The translations under genes and the position numbers were made by a program. DNA of 64,000 nt from Amoebidium appalachense (taxonomy: Eukaryota > Ichthyosporea), in the NCBI GenBank assembly GCA_963693365.1, contig CAVNZM010000011.1:3410001-3474000 (forward strand), written 5' to 3'. Under the pieces are notes generated by a model. The model was not told where the DNA came from. It worked only from the letters and a program-made list of their open reading frames with translations, and did no database searches. Of this stretch, positions 11,317-23,676 are shown in pieces (position 1 is the stretch's first letter; every line of letters begins with the position of its first letter).

Positions 11317-12346
11317 TCACTGCCCTGGGTTAAACCCATTCATGATTCGCCCCTGCAAACCAGTCACACCATATAAGGCAACAATGATGTCCGGAAGCTC
11401 CGTTCTGACCAATAGAATCACTTGCATAAAAAGAAACCCCGAAGCCAGGACAACCTCCCGTGTGGTAAGCGCGATGTACCGTCCTGGTTTCTGAAAAACG
11501 GATTTAAATCTCCGGAAAAACCGCCTGAACCTGCCCGTGGGTGCTTCCGTTACATGGTGTCGAGGGATGACGCTGTTGTTGCAACGACCGCATAAATTCT
11601 GAAAAACGGATTGAAATTTCGAGAAGGATGTTGTGGTGTCGGTTGAAAGAGAGTCCATAGGTTGCTGTGCGAGGGGGGGTTCATGCACATTTTTGTCCTG
11701 CACATTCACAACAATACCATCATGAGACCCATTAGAAATACCGAAAAACATGGTGGGGTCCTCCCCATCCATTACTACGGGTATTTCAGTTGCCTTTTCC
11801 GGTTCTCCAAGTTGATATTCATCGGTACCCTCGGGACAATCGGTCTCGAGGAGCTCGTATTCCCCCACTACGGTATTTTCATACCCGTATTTTGAGACAC
11901 TGCCGTTCACATTCGACAATCGGGTGCTCTCACGCCCGCACGGGGCAGGGAACCAGGGCCAAAACCTCCAACAAAGCAAGAGAACGGAGAAAAGACTGAA
12001 TATAATCTCCGTAGCAACCCGAAATGCCAGCGGAAGAAATGGAAACAACGTGTTTAAATGGAAACGCTGCCTCCAGAGGGGTTGAAAGTATTGGTGGGTT
12101 AAGAAATTGGTGGTCGAACCCCAGGTAAATATGTCCATGAACAAGTGCAAAACTGCACTGGCGTATCCTAATTTCCATAGTTGGAAAAATGAAATTTGGT
12201 GGGATGGGTCGTGCCTGGGCCGACCACCGACGATGCAGAAGGTAAATGTTGAGATGAGAATGGACGAAATTAGGCTACCCAGTAACGTGTGAATAAATTC
12301 CGCATGGTTGTCGAATGGGTAGAGAACAGAGTCCAAGTCGAGAAGA
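11317..12346 (-). CDS. Terminal exon of a multi-pass membrane protein, YdjM/DUF457-like
   Basis: A long open frame ends at 11,317. There is no ATG at its 5' end; a splice acceptor (GCATCCAG) abuts the first codons at 12,346, so this is probably the last exon of a spliced - strand gene. The first residues read LLDLDSVL, then [10 protein letters not shown], followed by several hydrophobic segments and [10 protein letters not shown]. The spacing DxD...HTLLG...HLxxDxxT resembles the YdjM/DUF457 family of membrane-bound, putative metal-dependent hydrolases. A hydrophilic acidic loop (about residues 135-235) and a final membrane segment follow. The family call is motif-based and tentative. Confidence 0.45.
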
Positions 12347-12371
12347 CTGGATGCACAAAAGGTGATATAGG

Positions 12372-12398
12372 CCTGTGTGTGTGTGTGTGTGTGTGCGT

Positions 12399-12480
<82 letters not shown>
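12372..12480. repeat. (GT)n microsatellite
   Basis: About 105 bp of GT dinucleotides with one CGTAC break near 12,397. It lies just upstream of the acceptor of the YdjM-like exon. Confidence 0.95.
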
Positions 12481-12483
<3 letters not shown>

Positions 12484-12715
12484 TGCGCGCGCATGTGCAT
12501 ACGTGTGCGCTTGTGTGTGTTTGTCAACGGTGTTTACATGCGTGTGTCTAGGCTACAGGGGGGGGGGAGGGGGGGGGGGTCAGAATGTGGTACACATAAA
12601 AGAGCGTGTCACGAATGTAATGGATAACGCCAAGCTATTAGGTTGATGATAGGCATTATGGTATCAATAGCTTGAGATTCACGGTATGGCATGATGCAAT
12701 ATCAAGAAGCCAGGG

Positions 12716-13450
12716 GTGGGGGGGGGGGGGGGGCAGGGACCGGGGTGGGCCCAGGAAGCGTGCGGATGGAAGGGGGGGAAAGGGGGGCGAGGGGGGGGGG
12801 GGGGGGGGGAGGGGGGAGGGGGAAGATTCACAGGAAACAATGAAAGTATACCAGAGCAAGAAAACCCGATCTTCTATCTTGGAGCAGAAAGACGTGGAGT
12901 TGTCCCCGAAGGTGGGGGGGGGGGGGGGGAGGGGGGTTATAGGGAGAGGGGGTTGGGGTGAGGGGCGGGGGTGAGGGGGAGGGGGGGGGGGGATCGAGGT
13001 CGGCACGTCCACATGGGAAAACGAAAGTGGGAAGATCGTGTGATGCAAAAGCAGGCTGTCAAGTGAAGAAGAAAAGAAAAAGATACCCAGGTGACGGACT
13101 GAGTTACTTGATCCACAACGAAAAAACCCAACTGGTAGTAGTAGAATACGAGTTGGGGTGGGGGGTTGGGGGGATGAGCGGGTGGGTAGGTGGAAGGGAG
13201 AGGGGGAGGGGGGGGGGGGGGGGGGTAGGCACAGAAATGTGCAAATGGAATTTATCGAGGAAAAAAAAGAAGTTATGAAACAAACCGCTCAGAGATGAAC
13301 TTGAAAGAGGAATTGTGTGTGTGTGTAGGTGGCGTGGTCGGGGGGAGGGGCGGGATCTAGAGCCTGGGGGTGGGGGGGGGGGGGGGGGGAGGGGTGGGGC
13401 GGGTGGGGGGAGAGGGGGGGAGGGGAGAGTGGGGCCGGGGGGGAGGGGGG
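12716..13450. repeat. G-rich low-complexity region
   Basis: Successive poly-G tracts (12,718-12,734, 12,790-12,830, 12,913-12,940, 12,978-12,993, 13,208-13,226, 13,371-13,450) separated by short unique spacers. No gene is supported. Confidence 0.85.
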
Positions 13451-14900
13451 GGGATGAGCAGATGAGGCTGGTTATCAGGTGCGCTTCAGGAGAAGGGACT
13501 GTGGGGAGAGGCTACCTGAAAGAAGAGATCTTGGCCATGTCCACAGAGAATGGAGAGGAAGAGACCAGAGGCCAAATGGACAACCCCGTTAGGCATGTTC
13601 GCCTTCACCGGCCTACGGACCAAGTCCTAGCTGAGAAGATCTTTTCTGTATCGACTTGGGGCTTGCTTTGCCCTTGCTTGCAGGAAGATGTTAAAGGTGT
13701 TTTGCGTCGCTTTCCCAATATTCAAGCTTTGTTCCGTGTGATACCAGCTACAGGGTACCTGAAGAGATCTGAACGATTCAAAGAGTCCTTGCAATTGTTC
13801 ACGTACATGTGAACACGTTCTTATCAAACAGGTGGCTACTGCATGCGTTTTGGTGTCAGTTTCTGGCGCCTGTCCTGCAGCCTAAGCCCTCAATGACAGG
13901 TCTAATCACTAGTAAAAATGTACAAAAACCGTATTATCCTCGCGACGTCAAAAAAAGTAGTGTACCACGTTCAGGCTACTGTCAGACTGTTCACTGGCCA
14001 TGGCAGGTTCTTTCTTGCTTCTTGTATATTGCAGTGATAGTGCAACTAGTGCCTGGCGCGAATTGAGAGGTTCCCGGCCGCCACGGCCCACCGGCGTGAC
14101 GCATGACGTCATGACGCGGCCGTGCCACTCGAAAAATTCTATTTTATCTTCTTATTTTTAGAAACACACCTACATTTTGGTAGCATCAATATCCCCTGCG
14201 GGCCGTGCTCGCACCATGTACCTACAAATAAGTGACGTCTTGATTACATTCGTCACCGGCCGGATCATTTTCTTTTCAAAAACCTTTCAAAAGATCGCAC
14301 CATATATAGTTCGTAAAGTTGTGTTATGACTGGCTCAACTTCGCGCCAATATTCAGAAAAGCTGTTTATCCCCAAAGATGACGTTTGATTGGATAGAAGT
14401 TGGGGCGGGGTATCATATGGAATGCATGCGAATCTCGGGCAGATAAGTCTTTGCAGCCTAGCCAAAAAAACCCACTGGGCGTGCTCAAGGAAGTAAATCC
14501 GGAAAAACGGGAAAAGAGTTGTATGTTTTCATTTCCGTGAAAGGTCACAAGACTTGTACACTCGATGAGCAAGTGAAACTTCATATCAGTTGGAATGTGA
14601 GCCGTGAATATTGGTCCAATCATATCACCGTATTCTTTGATATGACAAATCCCCCTGTACCTGGGAACGGTCATTAGACTGACTGATAACACATGGCCTC
14701 GGCCGCCGCCGCCGCGGGGGGTGCGGCATGAGTTCAGAGTTCAGAGTTCAGAGCAATGAAAATAATGAAAATAACTAAACTTTGTGACTACTTTAAAGTT
14801 GCTGAGATCATACGTGGTGCAAGCTGCACTATGAACACATGTATAGTGCTAGTAATTAATACATTTTTGTTGCCTTCTGCAGGGTTATCGTAGCTACGTC
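13451..14900. other. Host stretch with no assignable gene
   Basis: A 90-codon frame (13,537-13,812, +) has normal amino acid composition but no recognised motif and no clear splice sites; it could be an exon or transposon remnant. A palindromic CGTGACGCATGACGTCATGACGCG-type segment lies near 14,094-14,118, with a CRE-like TGACGTCA core. Nothing else is interpretable. Confidence 0.4.
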
Positions 14901-15507
14901 ACGGCCTGCACTCAGGGGGGGGGGGAGGGGGGGGGGGGGAGGAGGGGGGATGATTCGAAGGGGGTATAAATAAGAACATGCACCTAAAGGTCTTTCCCGT
15001 GGATCCTCCCCCCTCCCCCCCCCCACCTCTCCCTCCCCCGGGGCCCCATACTATGATATCTAGGCCCAATATTATATGCCCCTTCCCCCCCCCCCCCCCC
15101 CTCCCCTCTCCGGATCCCCGGACCCCACTTCCCTACCCGGAGGCTCAAGAGCTCCCCCCTTCCCCTCCCTCCCCCCCCCTCCCCCCCCCCCCCCCAAGGC
15201 TTACGGGGGCCCTTCTTCATCGAGGGGGAGGGGGTGGGGGTGGGGGGGTGGGGGGGAGGGGGTGGGGGGAGGGGAAGTGGAAGGCGGGGGTGGATGCATG
15301 TCAGCCTAGGTGAATTCAATTGTTTAACTCCAGTGTGCAGGACTGGTCTGAAGGCTTAAGAAAACAACGAGGAAATGGGGTCCAGTGGAGGTGGTGGTGG
15401 TGTTCTGTGTGTGTGTGTACACGTGCACGTATGTGTGTGGTTTTTTTAAGGGGTGAGTGGTGGTGGTGGTGGTGGTGGTGGTCACCGTGGTGGTGGTGTG
15501 TGTGTCT

Positions 15508-15555
<48 letters not shown>

Positions 15556-15696
15556 GGGGGATAGAAAGAAAAACTGCTCGTGGGTCACTGTTTTTCGTCA
15601 CTGTATTTGTAACGGGCCGCTCATATTTATATAACTACTTTAATTTAAGTACACGTGTTCATTATCATATACGATGGCCAAATATAGAAATTTTGG

Positions 15697-16438
15697 CGTC
15701 GAAGTTCTTGGAGCTAAAAAAACGTTTAAAAGGGGGAAATAATAGCTTGGCCCCAAATTTACCTTGCCGTTTTTAGCGAATGTATTTTTTATTCATGAGT
15801 TCTAGTGATTCAGTGAGTGCACGTGCCTGCCTCAGGCTGATCATGACAACTGCAACACACCATTCCTACATGGATATCAACCAAAAGAAAATAGTATATA
15901 CTGTGGTGGTCTCCTAAACCTTGTGCGGCATGCGCATACATGATATTACAGTGACGCATGTGCATATTATTGTTCTGTACACCGGAGTGTGCCGGTGCAC
16001 GTGGCTGTTTTGTGCACATGTTACAATAGCAGCACGATCTCCCTAAACTCCATGTTTACACATCCCTCACCCTGGCTCTGCCTTGTCGGTGCTCCAAAAC
16101 ACACATACAAATCCCCCTAGACTCAGTGCCTGCACATGGTCGCATTCACGTGCAGGTCACGTGACACATGCGATGCCATACTGCCGTCTACAGCAACAAC
16201 CACGGCAGCATGTATACCGGCCCAGCACGAAATATACTTATCGGCAGCCCACTGAACTCGCCCATTTTCTCTTTTTCATGTATGTCCCTCCTTTTTTGTA
16301 AAATCACCCTTTTTGGCCTCCCGGTAGTGGATTTTGCAGGATTTGACTTCTTTGAGGTCCAAAAACCTCAAATTTTCCCCGGCGGGGCCGGGGAGGGAGA
16401 ATTCAAAAATTGCCCGCTCCTGATATGGTACCCGGGCC
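15697..16438 (+). repeat. Interspersed repeat, copy A (~745 bp)
   Basis: This segment recurs in inverted orientation at about 24,519-25,259 with roughly nine bases in ten identical over nearly the whole length. Shared landmarks include GTGCACGTGCCTGCCTCAGG, GGTCACGTGACACATGC and ATTTGACTTCTTTGAGGTCC. There is no open frame, terminal inverted repeat or target-site duplication that I can define, so the element class (MITE, SINE or satellite-derived) is unknown. Confidence 0.85.
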
Positions 16439-16964
16439 CGCCGCCGCCTCACATACGCAATCATCAAAACCCGTCTTGCATTGCCTCTTACCACACCTTG
16501 CCTCGAGGTCGATTGTCTATGATGAAATTATGGTTTTTGCCTGTTTTCGCTACGAAATAGGCGCCGGACACCCCATGTTGCTTATACAAAAATTGCTTGT
16601 CGCTTTGTTTATCAAATAATTTACTAATGGAGCAAAACCCCTTTTCTATTCAGATTATTAATTATAAGCATTATAAGCAGGATTTGGTATATGACCGCCG
16701 ATCACTCAGCCCTTCATTCCGCCAGTTCGGCTGGCTGGATCTCTCTAGAGCGAAGCAAACACATTGAGATTCTCAATTAGTAAATCTAAATTGGTCTAAA
16801 GCCTTCGTTTGTCAAAGGAACTTCGTTGAAGAAGGTGTTTCCACGAGCGAGATAGCCGTTTTGAAACAGAGTATTGCCAGGAATCAGTAAGCACCAAGTA
16901 TAGTAAGCACCAAGTATAGATTAGACATCGCAGCTCGGGTGTTCCTTGTTACTGTAACGCAAAC

Positions 16965-17079
16965 ATGGCGCGCATCCAAATCATCCCAACGGCGCTGTGT
17001 TTTGTGGGCTTTGTCCTCCTGTTGGTAGGAGTAGCCACCAGCAACTGGATGCGTATATCTGAAACTGCAATGCAGTCCT
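16965..17079 (+). CDS. Claudin/PMP22-like tetraspan protein, exon 1
   Basis: First exon, from the ATG at 16,965 to a GTATGT donor at 17,080. It encodes transmembrane segment 1 (about residues 8-27, TALCFVGFVLLLVGVATSNW) and the start of the first extracellular loop with the conserved Trp of the claudin/PMP22/EMP superfamily. It ends in phase 1. Together the four exons give a 238-residue protein of typical length for the family, with four membrane segments. Such proteins build or organise cell-cell contacts or act as channel subunits. The intron after it is rich in poly-C and CA repeats. Confidence 0.85.
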
Positions 17080-17866
17080 GTATGTCCTCCCCCCACCCCC
17101 CCCCCCCCCCCCCCCCCCACCACCACCACCACCACCATCACCACTACTACCTTCGATGGTGCTTGCTCTTTGTGTGTACTCTGCAACTTCTGCTTTGCGG
17201 TGTCCGTCGTGAATGTGTAAATGGTACTCTGTAACGCAACCTAACCTCCCCTCCAACCCCCTCCCCCCTCTCTCCCCTCTCCCCTCCCCCCCCATCCCCT
17301 TCCCGCTTTCCCCCCTCCCTTCTCTTTCAACCCACAAGCACAGTCAAATACTTGATCACATTGTGACCACAACATAAACATCCGATTGTTGCCACAATGG
17401 TACCATCCGATGGTCCCCAGAAATTCGATCTACTTCTACCCTTGCTGCACTTCTTGTCCCTCTTTCACTATTGGACCCCTCCCTTCTCGCCCATGTGTTC
17501 GTGTGCGTGCTCTGTATTTGTCCATCTCGAGCTTTGTGCCCTATAACACCCTCTCTTTTTTTTCTGAAACCCTCTCCCCTTGCCCCCTCCCCCCCCAACC
17601 ACCCGCCCGTCGTCCCTCACCCCTCCCCTTCCACACCCACCAGTGACCACGGTATTCGCCACACCATGCACAGACACACACAATAAAATCAAGCAGCAGC
17701 TAAAACTGCACCTAGATCCACAAGGACCTTTAAACGAAAATACAGTTGCAAACACATGATCATGAACAACAGTGCTCCGCAAGCACACCTACAAGGATAC
17801 ATACATACAGGCACAGTCCTTCGTTTGATAACTAGCCCACAGTCGAGCTCACAAATAATATAAAAA

Positions 17867-17900
<34 letters not shown>

Positions 17901-18252
17901 CCGCTCCTCGCTCCTCCCCCCCTCCCCCCTCCCCTCCCTTTACCCCAACCCTTGTGATGGTGAATTCCGCACTGCCCATATCACATAACCCCCCCCCCCC
18001 CCCCCCAACTCCCCTCCTTAACACACTTACGCTCATCTCTATGACCTGTCTCGCCAAGTCACCCAATTCACAACCATAACCACCACGTCCCCATTCATTA
18101 CCTCTCCAACACACACACACACAGACACACAGACACAAACACACACACACACACACACACACATAATCGCCTTTGGCACACACAAACTTACTTGTTCACA
18201 CTCACCCCAACCCCTCATCCACCCCTACTGCCCAACATGTCGACCCTCCCCC

Positions 18253-18288
<36 letters not shown>

Positions 18289-18759
18289 AGGCATAGGAAC
18301 CCCCCTGATGATGGGCTCTGTTCAAGTGTCTTCAGCCTGCACGCTTGAATTGTTTGATTTTGGATTTCCCACTTTTGTGACGTTTTGTTGTTGCTCTTTG
18401 TTGTCTCCTCCATATTTCCAACCCTCTAACGCATACATCACCCCCCCCTCCCCCGGCCCCCCCTAAACCAGCTCCTTAGGCTATCACTCTACACACCTCG
18501 ACGTTTCATTTCTATCCACAAATCACCAAGCACCCCCCCCCCCCCCCCCCCCTCCTCCTCCCTCCCCCTCCCCCTCCCCCCCCCCCCCCCCCCCCCCCCC
18601 CCCACCACCACCACCACCACCCACCCACCCACCCCATCAAACCACCCCCCTCCCCCCCCTCCCCCCCCTCTCCCCCCTCAAAAAAACCAAACAATTTCAA
18701 AGTAAGCAAACAAGCAAGCAAACAACCAAACACACCAACACACACACACATGCGCACAG

Positions 18760-18890
18760 TCAAGGACACCAACAGCACTCTACAGCACCTAGGCCTCTTC
18801 CAGGCCTGCTACATATCCGACATCAATGGAGGGACTGATTGCACAAGCATTAACTGGTACTGCGATGCAATGGCATGCTGGTACTATGAG
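18760..18890 (+). CDS. Claudin/PMP22-like tetraspan protein, exon 2
   Basis: Exon of 131 nt between acceptor GCGCACAG and donor GTAACC. It encodes most of the first extracellular loop, including GLFQACYI, the counterpart of the GLW...C signature, and further Cys residues (TDC, WYC, MACW). Phase 1 in and phase 0 out match exons 1 and 3 exactly. The extra Cys-rich insert after GLFQAC is longer than in vertebrate claudins and fits the broader invertebrate claudin-like or Clc-like groups. Confidence 0.85.
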
Positions 18891-18904
18891 GTAACCAAAC
18901 CCCC

Positions 18905-18936
<32 letters not shown>

Positions 18937-19405
18937 TTCTCCCTCCCTCCGCCCCTCCGCCAACCTCCACACACATACACACGCGCGCGCACATTTTTTC
19001 TCGCTTCTGCTTACTGCGGCAACTTCTGCCACCGGTTTTTCACACTGCCCTTGCCTGCTGCCTGATCGCATAAGCAACCGTGCTTGTCCCTGATCAAGAC
19101 AGGTGACCCACCCATGCTCAAGTGAAACAGTGTCTGAGTTAGAATTATGCTTTAATAATACAGTCACCGCTCGATATATCCCCCCCTCCCCCCCCCCCTG
19201 GTTACACTCTGGGGGGGCGTTATATCGTAGGGGGCACTATGTCGTAATGTATCCGTGTTCAAATCCTGCCCGAGACCCCAAATCGGTGACATCACGGGGG
19301 GGAGCTATATTGGGGGGGCGCTGTTGATGATCTTTATGTGTCGGCTGAGTTGGCTTGATGTTGTCCCTTTTAAATGTGCACTTCGCATTATGTGACACAA
19401 TCTAG

Positions 19406-19444
<39 letters not shown>

Positions 19445-19765
19445 ACCCCCCACACACACACACACACCCACCCCACCCACCCTACCACCCACCTACCCAC
19501 CACAACACACATATATCTCTCATGCAGTCTTTACGGCTTCCCTCCCCCCTCCCCCCCCCCCCCTCCCCCCCCTTCTTCCCCCCCCCCTCCTCCTAGGCCC
19601 ACTGCGGTTGACTCCCCCCCCCCCCCCCCCCCCCCCCGTGCTTGATGTATGTTACCCCCGTTACACACTTCCGCTCGCCCCCTCCCGTCCCTCACCCTAT
19701 ATTCCATTTTTTTATACCCGGCATCTGCATGGTTGAGCCTGTTCCCTCTCCCCCACCTCTCCCCC

Positions 19766-19815
<50 letters not shown>

Positions 19816-20104
19816 ACGCACGCACACGCACACACAGACACTCACACCCCTACCATCACGATGCTCATTTCCCAACCAACTCATGCAAGTTCGGGATTCA
19901 CAACTCCCACACTCCCACACAACTCCCAACGCCCGCACCAAACCAGCCAATATGTTTATTGGTTCACCTTGCCTATTGTGGTCACCATATAGAAAAGTCA
20001 TATGGTTAGCAAGGACTGGGTGGAAAGCGGGGAGATGAATGATTAGAGGTACTGTATCATCAAGAAGGTCGTATTTCCTTACCATTTTCCCGTAAATTTC
20101 ACAG

Positions 20105-20442
20105 AGCGGGGTCTATCGCTGCGTCTCGGCCAACATCTGGCCCCTGGGCAACTGCGCAGCCTTCCAATCTACACGTGTACTTGCCGTAATCACTCTTTTT
20201 GTCTCAGTCGCCGCCGTCGGCTATTTTGTCGCTATTACAATCACGCGCGATCCATCGAAATTCGGGTTTGTAGCATCTTCTATCGCGTTGGCGGCAGGTC
20301 TGGTGGGGATGATTGCAATGTCTGTGTGGGTGGGTGCTGTCTTTAACCAGACGTCAGAGAACAAGTCGGTGTCCAGGTTCTTTAATCTGCACTGGAGTTT
20401 CAGCCTGTTTGTCTCGGGATGGGTCATCATTCTCTGCAGCGG
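20105..20442 (+). CDS. Claudin/PMP22-like tetraspan protein, exon 3
   Basis: Exon of 338 nt from acceptor ATTTCACAG to donor GTAACT. It carries the end of loop 1, membrane segment 2 (VLAVITLFVSVAAVGYFVAI), segment 3 (IALAAGLVGMIAMSVWVGAV), the second loop and segment 4 (WSFSLFVSGWVIILCSG). It exits in phase 2, matching exon 4. Confidence 0.85.
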
Positions 20443-20600
20443 GTAACTTTTCTTCTTTTTCTTTGCACCCCACACACGCGCGCGCACACACACACACACT
20501 ACACACAGACTAACACTCACATAGCTCAGGCACCAAAAACACCACTTCTCCCCTCCTTCCCTCTGCCTGGGATACCCTTTCCTCGTTTCTATTTTCCTTT

Positions 20601-20650
<50 letters not shown>

Positions 20651-20956
20651 CACCACCTCCACCACGGTCACCACAACCACCCATCCACCGTTTCAGATGT
20701 GTCGGTCTTCCGTCTTGAAACTTTTTTGTTTATCTTGGGTGATCCATGCCTGATACTTGGTGTGCTCTTTCTTTGCCACCCATCCCCCTCCCCCCTCCCC
20801 CCTTGCCCTCCCCACCTCCGTCCCTCCCTCCCCCCCCCCCCACCCCCCCCTGCCGTCGCGGCCCCCCTCCTCCTCCCTCCCTCTTGCCCGCTCCCCCTGG
20901 ACACTTGTGTTGCATTGGCGGCGTTGTTGTAGCCAGCTCAAAAAGTGTGTGTGTGC

Positions 20957-20968
20957 TTTTTTTTTTTT

Positions 20969-20999
<31 letters not shown>

Positions 21000-21004
21000 G
21001 GGGG
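20957..21004. repeat. Poly-T followed by poly-G
   Basis: About 21 T then about 25 G in the last intron of the claudin-like gene. It is an exception to the poly-C sense-strand trend of this gene. Confidence 0.9.
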
Positions 21005-21381
21005 TTACGTGTATGCATGTCCGGAGAAGTGCATGTGTCTGTTCATGTGACGGGCTTGTGTGGATACGGATGTGTGAATGTGTGTTTTTGTGCCGCTGTG
21101 CTTCGTGTTCTCTGGGCGTTTATTCTGCCAGTGTGCTTCTATGCCCGTTCTCTTCCCTTTTTCCTGGCGTTTTTTTTATTTTTTTGTTTGTGTGTGTTTG
21201 TGTGTCGAGACTGTGCAGCCTGCCCCGCCCCGAGGGGCGGCGGCGGGCGCGCGCGGAGGGGGGGAAGGGAGGGAGGGAGGGATTGTAGTGTGTTTTTGTG
21301 TGTTTGTGTGTATATGTACTGTGTAAATGTGTTGCATCTATCTATCCGCGCTTGTCATAAAACTTACTCTTTTTGCTTCAG

Positions 21382-21514
21382 GATTGTCGGGGCAGTTCTT
21401 GCCTTCCGGCTCAAACAAGGCTACACCGGTGATGAGGACGGGGAGATGAAGGATAAAATCACCGGCAAAGAGCCGGCACCAGCGCAGGAGCCTGAACAGT
21501 ATGAGATGCGTTAA
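21382..21514 (+). CDS. Claudin/PMP22-like tetraspan protein, exon 4
   Basis: Last coding exon, from acceptor TTGCTTCAG to the TAA at 21,512. It encodes the end of segment 4 (IVGAVLAFRL) and a short charged cytoplasmic tail ending YEMR. The end is not a canonical PDZ ligand. All four exon phases agree, giving one uninterrupted 238-residue reading. Confidence 0.85.
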
Positions 21515-21950
21515 AAATTTAAAGGTTTTAATGGTGTGTGTTTATTGGTTGGTCATGGTTGCATGTTAATAGGTGGAAAAGGTAAGAACACATGCCTTGC
21601 AAAGATTGTGTGGTGGTTATGACTATAGGATGGGTGTTGATAGCATTCATCAATTTGGGGTGAAACTGTAGAAGTTTATTTTGAAGGATTATATAGATCC
21701 ATGCGAGAATTGGGGGTTTTGGGTGAGTTGGTGGGAAATGGAATATAGTTGATAGATCGATGAACATCTTAGGTGGCACCCTGTACCTACTTGATGTTGT
21801 TTAAATAGGACTATTAAAGAATCTGGCTGCCAATCATGAGGGTTGGTTAGATGTAATCTCCAGTCGACGTCTAGCAGATTCTAAATTGCAACTCAAAGGA
21901 TGATGTCGCTGAGGTGTCAAGGTGACGATCGTGCTCGGAAATGCGCTGGA

Positions 21951-21973
21951 CACACACACACACACACAAGGCA

Positions 21974-22050
<77 letters not shown>
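21951..22050. repeat. (CA)n microsatellite
   Basis: About 100 bp of CA dinucleotides broken once by GGCACCAC near 21,969-21,977. Confidence 0.95.
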
Positions 22051-22051
<1 letters not shown>

Positions 22052-23260
22052 CACCACAGTGCACGTGCACCACACAACATAAGAATAGTGTACTGCCCCA
22101 GTCCATTACTACGTATTTGCATTTATCATAACTTCGATTGACATGTTATTTATGTAAAGACCCCAGTGTCCACCGAAGGGAAATTGATTGAATAAACTGA
22201 TTTATTTACTTGACATACAACGATCTGCCAGCACATAGGCAACTCATACTCCCCCCCCCCCCCCCCCCCCCCCCCCCCCGCCGCCGCCGCCTCCTGGCGC
22301 TGAGCCTTAACGTTTTCATCACATCTACATTCTGTTGCCTGTGCCCCTGTGTGAATCGTTGAGCACGCACGATCGCAACTCGACCCCTTGCTATATCATC
22401 AGCCAAGCAAGCGCCTCACCCCCTCTCCCTCTCTCCCCCCACACGTGCACACAGACCCACACATGTAAAACTCACTCGTCCACCTTCACGTCACACAGGC
22501 GCAGAGAAGTGGCAAAGGCCCATCGATAATATCACCATGCGGCCTTCGCTCTATTACAGGGTTCAATCAGGATTGAGATGATTCACCTATAAGATATTAT
22601 GATTGGTACTAGATTATTTACGATTGTAGGGGCTCCCGAGGTTGGGGGGAAAATATGATAAAGGGGAGGGGGAACGGTCCGGGGGGGGGGGGGGGGGGGG
22701 GGGGGGAGGGGGGAGGGAGAGAGGGGGGGGATTCGGAGGGGGGACTGTGACTTCCCTACATAGTCTCAAACTGAGCATTATTATTATTAGGCTGTGCACT
22801 TGAAGAAACCTTCATGTGCAGCAGTTAGTATTTCTTTCGGATCTGATTAGCTTAGAGCCCTCCGGACCCTTAAGTTTTCGGTTAATCAAAACAGACCGAA
22901 AAGTCAACATACATGTGCGCGCGTGCGTGTGTGTTTGGTGGTTATGTGTGTGTGTGTGTGCGTGCGTGCGTGTGCAACCGGCTAAGAAAGAGTGAAACGG
23001 CTTACATTACTGGACCCACGGTCCCGGACACATGCCTTATTAATACTCCCTGGTTCTATGAGCCTTTCTGTGCCAAAATGTGTGCACATATCTGTGCCCG
23101 GGTACATTTGAGTTTTGTGTTAATTTGTCACTGGGTGTGTGTGTTTGTGGTGTGTGTGCACACGCGTGTATCACAATATGTGTCTGTGTGTGTGTGTGTC
23201 CGTGTCACGGTGCAGGTGCGCAGTGTGGTGTGTGTGTGCCCCCTCTCCGCCCTCCCCTCC
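22051..23260. other. Host non-coding stretch
   Basis: Contains poly-C followed by (CCG)n at 22,252-22,290, poly-G at 22,680-22,707, and GT/GC-rich sequence at 22,915-22,975. No exon or RNA gene is supported. Confidence 0.5.
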
Positions 23261-23375
23261 CCCCCCCCCCAACCAAAAAAAAAAAAAAAAAGAAAAAGAA
23301 AAAAAAAAAACTTATGAGTGTGCACGCAGCCCACTTTGAGAAGGAACCAGAGGACACTGGGGTTGGGGGGTTGTT

Positions 23376-23415
<40 letters not shown>

Positions 23416-23479
23416 GGCACGCTGGGGGCTGTGCAAAAATGTGTGCATATCTCTGTGTGTGTGTGCTTGGATTTTGTGT

Positions 23480-23519
<40 letters not shown>

Positions 23520-23636
23520 CCCCCAACCCCTACCACCACCACCACCAAAAAAAAAAAAAAAAAAAAAAGGAAGAAAGAAAGAAAGAGAGAAAGAAAGAAA
23601 AAATCACGCAGCCCAGAAAAAGGACCCACATGAACG

Positions 23637-23676
<40 letters not shown>
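23260..23676. repeat. Cluster of poly-C, poly-A and poly-G tracts
   Basis: Poly-C and poly-A at 23,260-23,310, poly-G at 23,379-23,412, poly-C at 23,480-23,517, poly-A with (GAAA)n at 23,547-23,605 and poly-G at 23,639-23,675. All three-frame Pro/Gly/Lys polymers here are artefacts. Confidence 0.9.

Larger units (their letters stand above)
17868..20637. repeat. Poly-C and (CA)n tracts in claudin-like gene introns
   Basis: Long C runs on the sense strand at about 17,868-17,899, 17,990-18,006, 18,255-18,287, 18,532-18,603, 18,905-18,936, 19,405-19,444, 19,615-19,637, 19,768-19,800 and 20,601-20,636, usually followed by CA repeats. They lie within introns 1 to 3, outside the exons listed separately. 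Confidence 0.9.
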
